Under the pieces are notes generated by a model. The model did no database searches, had not been told where the DNA came from, and saw only the letters and a program-made list of their open reading frames with translations. Position numbers and translations under genes: made by a program. This document shows, in pieces, positions 7,067-14,633 of a stretch of DNA of 14,633 bases. The stretch is from Conidiobolus incongruus B7586 (taxonomy: Eukaryota; Entomophthoromycota; Entomophthoromycetes; Entomophthorales; Conidiobolaceae): positions 1 to 14,633 of the forward strand of contig JNEM01012543.1 of assembly GCA_000697335.1 (NCBI GenBank). The letters run 5' to 3'. How positions within the stretch are numbered: position 1 is the stretch's first letter; every line of letters starts with the position of its first letter.

Positions 7067-9610
7067 TTATTTTAAATAATTTAATATGGATTGAATTTTA
7101 AGTTGGATAGGTGGTTGAATAGTATTCAATTTGAATAAAGTCTCAACTTTTGTTTTAACATCTTTGGGAACCTTGTCAAGTTCGCTTGTTTGTTTACAAT
7201 GCTCTATTAATTGGTACCAAAATTCGATAGATCTAAGGAGTTCAGCTTGGTCCGCATCTTCTTTGGGATTCCATTGGAGGCCGTCAATCATGAGGTACAG
7301 TTTGCTGTGGCTGATCAGTATGGAACGCATTGGAGGCAACTGGGACAAGGATGCCATTGCACCACTTGCCGCAAGTCGAGTGGGGCGATCATCAATTTGA
7401 GTCATAGCCATCATTGGATGCAGTTTCATGGGATGCTTGATGTAATAGTCCATTCCAGATTGACAGTATGCCAAATTACAGAGACATTCAGTAGCTGTCC
7501 TGCGAAGCATGGGATGATCAGATAACATCATCAGTTCGAGGTTAGGAACAGCTCCCAACTTGAATACTTTATCACGGTATTCGGGTCCTAAACTAGTCAG
7601 ATTTGTTAATGCCATCACCGCTTCAAATCGTTGCAATGGGTTGGACTGACCGTTCAGCTGAGACTTAGGATCTAAAATAGAAACAAATAAACTAATCAAA
7701 TCCCATGGTGTCTGCTGATTGAATGCCAACTGAGGATCGGTATGAATAGTCAATTTACTCAACGTTTGAATTATGTTAATCGTATGAGATACATGCTCAG
7801 TGCCGGATACTTTGGGTAATTTTGCTATGAGCGCTGGCACTGCTCCTCGTTGTAATAATTTGGGGTGGAGCTGAGAGTCAGTAGCCCATCCAAGCATTAC
7901 AGTGATAGCTGTGGTCCAAATGTTGAATTGTGTGCTCTTGATGAGTAATTGCCAAAGATCAATGGTGGTATTGGTGACTAATTTGCGATTAAGTTGACGT
8001 GTTAATTCAGTCAAACGATCGAATTCTTGTTGCTGCTCCTCCTCAGTTGGAATTTTAGCCCTCTTGTCTGTTTTGCCCTGGTTGTTGGAAATTGCTTGTA
8101 ATTGTTTGACTTGGCGCTGTTCTTTCGTCAGAGGTACAGGATACGTACTGATATTCGACAAAATCATGCATATTCCATAAATAATAGGATTGGATAATTT
8201 TCCTGATTCTACATACTTGAAACACACTCTCCAAAAACTTGCATTGGAGGCAAGAAAGGTTCTGATATCATCTTTCGTGGAACTAAAAGTAATCACTTCA
8301 ATGGTATTAGATAAAATCGATGATGAGCTGTCTTCCTTAGTAAACAAATCCACAATAGATTTTATCTGATTTAAATTAATTGTTTCAGGTTGCAATTTAG
8401 CCTGAATTAAAGTAGCTGATAGCTTAATTGAAATGTTAGAAGAATTCAATAGCGGGGAAGAGTACTCATCAAAAATTGGCTTGAATGCGGGGCGGAATTT
8501 GGAGTCATTGCAGCTTAAACTCAGCCAATCTAACATTGTCAGCTGAATTTGTTCAGCTTCAACTTCAAACGTCTCAATAGCACCTGCAAGCCATCCTTCC
8601 TGGCTCAGAATCTGAATACCCCAAGGAGCGTGGAAGTGAAAAATAGTCCTGAGTAAGCGATGGCCCTTAAGACGATCTAACTCTGCGGATCCCATGAATT
8701 TTTGATCCAAAAATTTACCTACAGTTGGGAATAGTAGACCAGGAACCGAGTCATGAGACACTAGTTTAGTCCAAATGAGCAAGGAAGACCCATAGAGAGG
8801 GCTTTCAGTACTGAGACTGATGAGATCCAGCAGTTGATTTAAAGTACCTGCTTCTTTAGCCAAACGCTTTGCGTAATCTTCATGTGAGACCAATGCTGCA
8901 AGCTTTACTAGGGCAGATCCATCCTCGATTTCAGGATTTGAGTATAAATTGACAATGAAGTGAGTAAATTGGATGAAATAAGTTTCTGACAAGGGAGATT
9001 TAGACTGGATACCCTGGTTCAAAAGCTGATAATAAAAAGCGATCAAATTCAGCATGATATTCAACGGAAAATCAGGTTTTGGATTTAATTCTAATAACGA
9101 AAATAAATGAGAAGGTTTTGTATAAAGGGCAGGTTTTTGAATACACAATTCCGTTGAATAATTGATAAGAAAGTTGTAAAGGGTAAAGCTATCCTTTACT
9201 TTCAAACACTGGTCCCATATCCAGCTCACCAATTTGGGAAATATTTCCGAAGGTATTAAAACTGAAGCGTGGACCAATTTCGCTTTCTCTACCAACTCCT
9301 CCGCAACTTTTATCTTAGTGTTTTCGTCATCCTCCGACTTATCTTCAATTAACTTAGTTAACCAACTGACGTAGTCCATCTCATTAACAGTTTGAATCCT
9401 ATCCAACAAATCCTTAATCACATTATCTTCAGGCTTCAAAGCATACATCTGTTTTATAATAACAGCTGCTTTATCACAATTTTTAGAATTTAGAGACTGT
9501 TCAATTTGTAATTTTAATTCTTTTAACCTTTGAGTTTTTGATATGTCATCATCTTGTATAGTTAATTTAGTTAATGAATTTTCTATTTCTTTTATATTAT
9601 AATATGACAT
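7067..9610 (-). CDS. UNC-45/She4/Rng3-family UCS-domain myosin chaperone
   Basis: A complete single-exon frame of 847 residues. Residues about 25-75 form amphipathic helices resembling a degenerate TPR pair (NSKNCDKAAVIIKQMYALKP). A long helical armadillo-like central region follows, then a charged linker (about 494-540, KEQRQVKQLQ to EEEQQQEF), then the UCS region. The UCS signature is clear: NPLQRFEAVMALTNLTSLG (about 655-673) and DHPMLRRTATECLCNLAYC (about 697-716), which correspond to FEALMALTNL and HLMLRRAATQCLCNLV of UNC-45 proteins. Family members fold and protect myosin motor domains, working with Hsp90/Hsp70, in the cytosol; in yeasts they support actin organisation and cytokinesis. 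The start ATG has A at -3 (CAAACAATG), and a TATATAAA lies about 30 nt upstream. No canonical three-repeat TPR domain as in animals is seen, in keeping with fungal members. Confidence 0.9.
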   Translation of the reverse strand: MSYYNIKEIENSLTKLTIQDDDISKTQRLKELKLQIEQSLNSKNCDKAAVIIKQMYALKPEDNVIKDLLDRIQTVNEMDYVSWLTKLIEDKSEDDENTKIKVAEELVEKAKLVHASVLIPSEIFPKLVSWIWDQCLKVKDSFTLYNFLINYSTELCIQKPALYTKPSHLFSLLELNPKPDFPLNIMLNLIAFYYQLLNQGIQSKSPLSETYFIQFTHFIVNLYSNPEIEDGSALVKLAALVSHEDYAKRLAKEAGTLNQLLDLISLSTESPLYGSSLLIWTKLVSHDSVPGLLFPTVGKFLDQKFMGSAELDRLKGHRLLRTIFHFHAPWGIQILSQEGWLAGAIETFEVEAEQIQLTMLDWLSLSCNDSKFRPAFKPIFDEYSSPLLNSSNISIKLSATLIQAKLQPETINLNQIKSIVDLFTKEDSSSSILSNTIEVITFSSTKDDIRTFLASNASFWRVCFKYVESGKLSNPIIYGICMILSNISTYPVPLTKEQRQVKQLQAISNNQGKTDKRAKIPTEEEQQQEFDRLTELTRQLNRKLVTNTTIDLWQLLIKSTQFNIWTTAITVMLGWATDSQLHPKLLQRGAVPALIAKLPKVSGTEHVSHTINIIQTLSKLTIHTDPQLAFNQQTPWDLISLFVSILDPKSQLNGQSNPLQRFEAVMALTNLTSLGPEYRDKVFKLGAVPNLELMMLSDHPMLRRTATECLCNLAYCQSGMDYYIKHPMKLHPMMAMTQIDDRPTRLAASGAMASLSQLPPMRSILISHSKLYLMIDGLQWNPKEDADQAELLRSIEFWYQLIEHCKQTSELDKVPKDVKTKVETLFKLNTIQPPIQLKIQSILNYLK

Positions 9611-9970
9611 TGTTTGTATTATGTGTTAATTTTTTTATTTTTATATAGATTTAGTCATATAATTATGTTTAAAATAAAACAACTCTATTCACTTGGTACT
9701 TTTTTATTTACTATTGATAATATTATTTTTATGGGTTAATTCATTGATTTTAATAAATTATATTTTATTTTGAACATTTTGAGAGTAGTAAGTAATTAAC
9801 AATATAATAAAATTATTTCATTTAAATTAATATTACCAATATCAATAAATAATTAAATTGGTTATTTAATATTAATTTGATTTATATATATAGCTTGTAA
9901 GGTATAGAACAGAGTGTAATTATTGTATTCAAATTTATGATAAGTGAATTAAAATCGAAATATAAATTGA
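9611..9970. other. AT-rich upstream region of the UCS gene
   Basis: This presumably contains the promoter of the UCS gene on the minus strand. A TATATAAA (minus strand, 9640-9647) is present but so close to the ATG that it may not act as the TATA element. Nothing else is recognisable. Confidence 0.35.
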
Positions 9971-10111
9971 AGAAAGGATCAAAATTTATGTATCAACAAA
10001 ATTTTTTTAATAGTTGGAATGGTATATGAATATATCAGATGTATTAAGTGAAATAACTGTTTTAAACAAACCATAGTAATTATAGGACTCTTATCAGAAA
10101 TATTCACAGAT
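9971..10111 (+). mobile_element. Relic of a Merlin/ISXO2-like transposase (N-terminal part)
   Basis: A plus-strand frame of 47 codons has one internal stop (TGA at 10049-10051). It begins RKDQNLCINKIFLIV and ends CFKQTIVIIGLLSEIFTD. This resembles the region after the zinc motif in Merlin/ISXO2 (IS1595-type) transposases, RKGSfF..SkLpl.KIL followed by the helix-turn-helix SVKQTI.ETGLS..TV.DW, in the same order and with near-matching spacing. The catalytic part that should follow is absent: the frame runs straight into the GC-rich tRNA-like sequence. The call is by eye from family motifs. Confidence 0.35.
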
Positions 10112-10199
10112 GGCCGAGTGGGGTCTAAGGAGGCACATTAAGGCCGTAGTCTCTTCGGAGGCGAGAGCTCGAACTTAGCTCTCGTCGCCCACCTTTTTT
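10104..10199 (+). tRNA. tRNA-Leu(AAG)-like sequence, probably a pseudogene
   Basis: A GC-rich island matches eukaryotic tRNA-Leu(AAG). It has an A box (TGGCCGAGTGG, 10111-10121), an anticodon loop TTAAGGC with AAG at 10140-10142, a variable arm with CTC-TTCG-GAG (10151-10160) and a CTCGAAC T-loop core, and it ends in a T6 Pol III terminator. The cloverleaf is faulty. The 5' acceptor strand (10104-10110) does not pair with GTCGCCC before 10191. The D loop has two extra Gs. Only two of five anticodon-stem pairs form. The T arm carries about four extra bases and a weak B box. I infer a decayed or rearranged tRNA, or a Pol III transcript derived from one. Its GC content is striking in such AT-rich surroundings. 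Confidence 0.55.
10194..10199 (+). terminator. Pol III T6 terminator
   Basis: A run of six T directly follows the 3' end of the tRNA-Leu-like sequence (CCCACC then TTTTTT), the position and form of a Pol III stop. In this DNA T-runs are common, so the placement rather than the run itself is the argument. Confidence 0.45.
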
Positions 10200-11602
10200 A
10201 AATTATCGATTATGTTACATTATTAATTCTATTTTCTTATTTCTGCTCACAATACTATCAATCATTTATATTGATATTTAAAAAAATTCATTATTATTGA
10301 ACTTGATTTATATCAATTAATTATTAAATGAATATTTTCAAATCTTTGAATTAATGGTATTTTAATCGGTTTTAAATTTATTTTGTTGTATAATTCAATA
10401 TTATCATTTTCATAATAATTATTATACAAACATGGAAATCATAATGTAGGGAAAATAATGAACATATTTGATTTTTAAAATATCAAGGATATTGCCATTT
10501 AAAAGATATATATATATATATATATATGATTATAATACTCTCTATTATTCAAGGTCAATAGATATATTACTTGACTGACGGACATTCATTTTGTGTTATA
10601 ACCAATATATATATATTCAATTTATGATTATTCTTCTCATTGTTTTTTATTCAGTTAAATATAGGGTATCTCTACCTAGAATTGTTATGTCTCATAGATT
10701 TTTTAATATGTATCATATTTGATAGATTATAAAATATGAAATATAAATACTAGAGCAGATTAGTTTTTAGATCTTTATTATTTAAATTCTTTATTCTAAT
10801 CCCTAATAGTAAATTTTTCATATATCTATCCCACATTAGTTAGCTTTATACTAGTTAATCAATTTAGACAGTAATACCAATTTGGTTATAAAATCTACAT
10901 TATAACTCAACATATAATTTAAAAAATTAACAATAAAAATGTGAAAACAATATACCCAAATTTAGCCACTTAATAAAAATTGTATAGAAAAATAAACTTC
11001 AAAATTCAAATATTGTAACTAAATTTTAGTATTTTTCAATATCTCAAAAATTGAGATATATGAGGATACATCTTGATTTTTACTGTTTTCATCAATATCT
11101 TAATACCTTTTAATAAATTTAGACTTTTTGGTATTTGTATTTGGGAAATTAGATCGAGATGACTAGTTGATTGATGATGATTGGATATGATAGTTTTAAT
11201 GATGAAATACCAAGAAATTCATTACGGTTGATAATAGCGATTACTTTTTAATTAATATATCAGAATAATCCTAATAAAATATTTGTTAAAGGACAAGCTT
11301 TGAAAATTGGATGAATTCTCGTAAATAATTTATATACTTCCAAAGTTTTACTGATTCAAATATTAATACCTTTCACTTTGCAAAAATGATTTTCGAGTAA
11401 CAATGAATCATAAATTTGTAATGATTATTTTTAGATTCAGGGATTATTGTTTTAAAATTTTCCAACTACAATTTTGTATTTAATCAATTGATTATGCATT
11501 TATCAATTTTGAATTTTTTGATTTAATTCAATTTTTTATTCTCTTTTTATTTATAAATCATTCTTAAATAAATTCACTAAAATTGTATTTTATAAAATTA
11601 AT
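10200..11602. other. AT-rich intergenic region upstream of the zinc-cluster gene
   Basis: No host gene is supported. It holds an (AT)11 run, a doubtful hAT-like stretch (about 10563-10740) and a frame of reduced stop density (11176-11400), both treated as findings. The last 200 bases are pyrimidine- and AT-rich and presumably contain the promoter of the downstream gene, but no specific element stands out. Confidence 0.5.
10506..10527. repeat. (AT)11 microsatellite
   Basis: Eleven perfect AT units. Likely length-polymorphic simple repeat. Confidence 0.9.
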
Positions 11603-13542
11603 ATGATAAAACCTGGTCGAACGAGGGTAGCCCAAGCCTGTGAACATTGCAGAGGTCTCAAATTGAAATGTTCGTCGGGCAACCCTTGTCAACGATGTAA
11701 GAATTCCAATATCGAATGCCTTTACATAGTGAACCGACCTAAACCCAAACCAATAATTACAAAACCTAAATTCCACCGACTTCAAATCAAGCAGAAGCTA
11801 CTTGAAGACACTTTCCAACGGGTTCAATCCCTACTAAAGTTATATAATACTCAAAATGCCGAAAATTGTTCCAGTGACAGTTTTTTAGAAATGTACCTTG
11901 AAGGACATCCCAAAGCGCACCAATTTTTAAGAACACCTTCTCTTTCGCCAAAACTTGGAGAATTTCCGAAGATATTGTCTCCTGATCGGTTGAATGTGAA
12001 GGAGACTGCTCTAGTGGCTCCAAATATGAAAAGAGGTATTTAGCTATTGTTTATAGTAATGTATTAATTAATTTGGATTATTTTAGCTCAAACCGAATTT
12101 TACAAACAATTAGTCGATATCTATATCAATTATAATCATCACAATTTTCCCATGTTATTAAAACAAGATCTCTACAACTTATTAGACCAAGATCCTGAAA
12201 ATTCTATCATACTAAATGGAGTGTTCGCCACCTCATTAAAATTATTTAATGGTACTAAAAATTCCGACCCTCACTTTCATAACCCTTTCTATACCAAATT
12301 AAAAGCTATGATAAAACATTACGACAACGTTTTGGACTTGGATTATGTTAAAGCCTGTATGTTGGCCGCTTCCATAGAAATGAGTATTGGTTTGTATTTT
12401 CAGTCAGCTACTTCCAATGGTAATTTAGTTTTCTTTATTTCTAACTTGATCACTTTCTAACTTAATTATTGTTATAATATTAAAATAGGAATCGTTACTA
12501 GGTAATATATATATAACTTTAAAATTTATAATATTTTTCAATTAATATTTGTTATTAAATAATAGGTTGGGTTTAACTTTAGGATTAGATAAAATAAGCA
12601 ATAATTTTGAAAGTTATCGAGATACTCAAAATTTTGATACTTTTTTAGTTTGGATGAATTCTATCGCTTTTGATAGACTTCAATGTAGTAATATGGGAAC
12701 ACCTACTATTGTTCCTTTGAATGCTGTGACGGTTTCCTTGGATTTACCCTATATAGTATCTCCCGATAATGAATTGAATATTGAGGATAAAGATGAGGTA
12801 AATTAATTAAATTTATTGTATAATTAAACAATCAATCGATTAATTAATTATTAAGCAGAGAACAAATTTCATTTATTATATCCAAGCCCATGTAATATAT
12901 TGTATGGCAACAACTATGTTTGAAATGAGTAAACTTCATCGACAATTAAAAAATAATCAAGAAAACAAAGATTACAATCAAATCACTATTGAATTTAATA
13001 TCCTATACGAAAGGATACGAAATTATTCAGAAAGTAAATTATTCTACCCAATAGACTATCAGCTATCAGAGTGGGATTTAAAAGAAAAAGATTTATTTTA
13101 TGCCAAATTTGTTAGAACAAGCATGTTTCGCGTATGCTTTATCAAATTTGGCCAACTTCTACAAGATTACTATTACTACTTTTATATACCTTCGCTATCC
13201 AACCCCCAAGAATTAACAATAACCGATGGGCCATTATCCAAATTGCACTATTTCCAAAATCAAAGTCAGCTCATGATAATGAACTATGTCCAAATGGTTA
13301 ACTATATCAAATCGTCGTCATCGGAATGGATGGAAGTAAAAGATATAATTTACTTGAGCTCGCCATCCATTGCATTCACCACAGCAAGTCTGTGCCAATT
13401 CCTCGTCACTGACCTTTCTTTACTGGGTAAAACTCTCTTTAAATTCTGTTTTGATGAATTGAAGACTATGAGCGAAATTTGGCCCATGGTAATGCGATGG
13501 GTCACCATGCTCGAAAAGCACTACGAATCTATTATCCTATAA
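11603..13542 (+). CDS. Zn2Cys6 zinc-cluster transcription factor, five exons
   Basis: Joined exons 11603-12035, 12087-12419, 12489-12501, 12566-12797 and 12859-13542 give a 564-residue protein with the frame kept throughout. All four introns (51, 69, 64, 61 nt) are GT...AG, and intron 2 has CTAAC branch-like sites. Residues 13-39 are a perfect zinc cluster, C-X2-C-X6-C-X5-C-X2-C-X6-C (Cys 13, 16, 23, 29, 32, 39), with basic residues between the first three. A Lys/Pro linker (45-55) and a leucine-rich amphipathic helix (56-81) suit a dimerisation coiled coil. From about 147 (EFYKQLVDIYINYNHHNFPML) to 340 the sequence follows the fungal-specific regulatory domain, with RLGLTLGLD and FDTFLVWMNSIAFDRLQ in its usual order. 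It should be a nuclear DNA-binding regulator; targets are unknown. The ATG is 12 codons before the first Cys, as is common. Confidence 0.85.
12489..12501 (+). other. 13-nt microexon (exon 3)
   Basis: GAATCGTTACTAG is flanked by AAATAG on the left and GTAATA on the right. It supplies the end of a Gly codon, Ile-Val-Thr, and two bases of an Arg codon, so exon 2 (phase 1) is linked exactly to exon 4 (phase 2 remainder). The resulting SNGIVTRLGLTLGLD fits the helix preceding the GL-D motif in fungal regulatory domains. Without it exon 2 and exon 4 would be out of frame. Confidence 0.7.
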
Positions 13543-14633
13543 TTTTATTTGTTTACCTCGTATTTTGTAAATATTCAATTCCTATAATTCTTTCCAACTT
13601 TTATAAATTATATCTATTCATTAATTTATTAAATAAACTATTATTTTTCATTAAACATTTTTCATATTTTCATTTTGATCAATAAAAACTCTCATCTAAA
13701 AAAATTTTTTTCACAAAAATAATTTATTTAATTATTTCATAAATACTAAATACATTTAATTTAATATGGTTTTTTAATATTTTTATTGATAACACTTTTA
13801 TTTTATCATAATGGTTAAAAATAAAAATGACTTAAATAACTGAATTCAATTATATTTAATTATATTTAATTAATTTTTTTAAAATCAATTAATCTATATT
13901 AAAATAATCTGTTTATAATATTTATATTGATATTACCTCAAAATTAAAATAGAAAATTTTTTAATTTCTGATTTTTCAATTATATTATTAATTTCAGAAA
14001 AAATAATATATATTTAATAAATAGTAAAATATATAGGTTTACACTATATATATAGTTAAATATTTTTTCATTAAATATTAACTTTTGAAAATTTATTTTG
14101 TAATTTAATTATGCTTAAATAGTGATCATTAAAAGTCTTCTTTGTATTAGTAAAATTTAACTATAAAATTTTTAAAACCATTTAAGATTTATAAATAACT
14201 TTTGAATATAAAATTATATTTAGAATAATTACCTATCATTAAGTAAATTACTTTAAAACTAGAAGAGAGATTATTTAAAACTTATTTAAATTCAAAATCA
14301 ACTCAATTATTATTCTCTTAATTATTAATAAAGAAATATATTGAAAAACACTTGCTTGTATTATCAAAAAAATCATCAAAATACTTTAATATTAATTATA
14401 CAATATATTATATATATTGAAATTTAATCTTAAACTTAATAAAAATATAAAATTAATACCTTATAAAACTAAAGCTTAAAAAACTTTGTAGTTATATTTA
14501 AATAAGACTTATTAAGGTATATCTAAAAATTAAAGTTTTTAGAGCAAATTATTAAATTTAATATATCATAAATCCTTTTATATAAATTTTTGGTAAAATA
14601 TAAATTAAAATATTAGGTTAAGCTAAAATAATC
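13543..14633. other. AT-rich 3' flank and intergenic DNA
   Basis: No gene is visible. The first 150 bases are the likely 3' untranslated region of the zinc-cluster gene. A tandem pair of TATATTTAAT lies at 13851-13870. The rest is A/T sequence with no supported feature. Confidence 0.6.
13632..13686 (+). terminator. Candidate poly(A) signals of the zinc-cluster gene
   Basis: AATAAA occurs at 13632-13637 and again at 13681-13686, 90 and 139 nt past the stop codon, a normal distance for fungal 3' ends. The hexamer is frequent by chance in this composition. Confidence 0.3.

Noticed and set aside
7131-7525. Plus-strand open frames of 89 and 104 codons within the UCS gene
   Set aside because: They are antisense to the strongly conserved UCS region, whose minus-strand frame is unambiguous.
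11564-12023. Minus-strand frames opposite exon 1 of the zinc-cluster gene
   Set aside because: The plus strand encodes a perfect Zn2Cys6 motif; the antisense frames have no features.
13479-13685. Plus-strand frame of 68 codons overlapping the end of the zinc-cluster gene
   Set aside because: It starts inside exon 5 in another frame and becomes hydrophobic A/T-encoded sequence in the 3' flank; it is a shadow.
1-14633. CRISPR arrays, bacterial operon signals, biosynthetic cluster
   Set aside because: No spaced direct repeats, no ribosome binding sites and no co-directed functionally linked genes are seen; the three genes have unrelated roles and are kilobases apart.
1-14633. Mitochondrial origin suggested by the extreme A/T content
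   Set aside because: Spliceosomal introns, a zinc-cluster regulator, a UCS chaperone and standard-code reading frames with TGG Trp are nuclear traits; no mitochondrial genes are present.

Overview
The window looks like nuclear DNA of a very AT-rich fungus. The evidence is a spliced gene for a binuclear zinc-cluster (Zn2Cys6) regulator with a fungal-type middle domain, a UCS-domain myosin chaperone of the size seen in fungi, and short GT...AG introns of 51-69 nt. The composition is sharply split: the three genes are of moderate GC, while the DNA between them is almost pure A/T. Low gene density, eroded transposons and the AT load would suit an early-diverging (zygomycete-grade) fungus, but nothing here fixes the species.

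Layout. Positions 1-1861 have no host gene; about 612-830 holds an eroded fragment resembling the pol region of an LTR-type element. A minus-strand gene at 1862-3361 encodes a 499-residue MFSD1-like major-facilitator transporter without coding introns, probably with a 5' leader intron (about 3376-3528). Positions 3545-7066 are a 3.5 kb AT desert with an unrecognised relic (3842-4185), an isolated CCACGTGG palindrome, a decayed Tc1/mariner-type transposase (about 6601-6840) and a perfect hairpin just beyond the next gene. A minus-strand gene at 7067-9610 encodes an 847-residue UNC-45/She4/Rng3-type UCS protein in one exon. Positions 9611-11602 are again AT-rich and contain a Merlin/ISXO2-like transposase relic that runs directly into a GC-rich tRNA-Leu(AAG)-like sequence ending in a T6 tract. 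The plus-strand gene at 11603-13542 encodes a 564-residue zinc-cluster transcription factor in five exons, one of only 13 nt. Positions 13543-14633 hold only possible poly(A) signals and AT-rich DNA.

The three genes do not form a pathway: one is a membrane transporter, one a cytosolic chaperone of the actomyosin system and one a nuclear regulator. They lie kilobases apart; the chaperone and regulator genes are divergent but separated by 2 kb. No complete novel system is visible. The observations most worth a second look are the 13-nt microexon, the malformed but GC-rich tRNA-Leu-like locus and the three or more transposon fossils.
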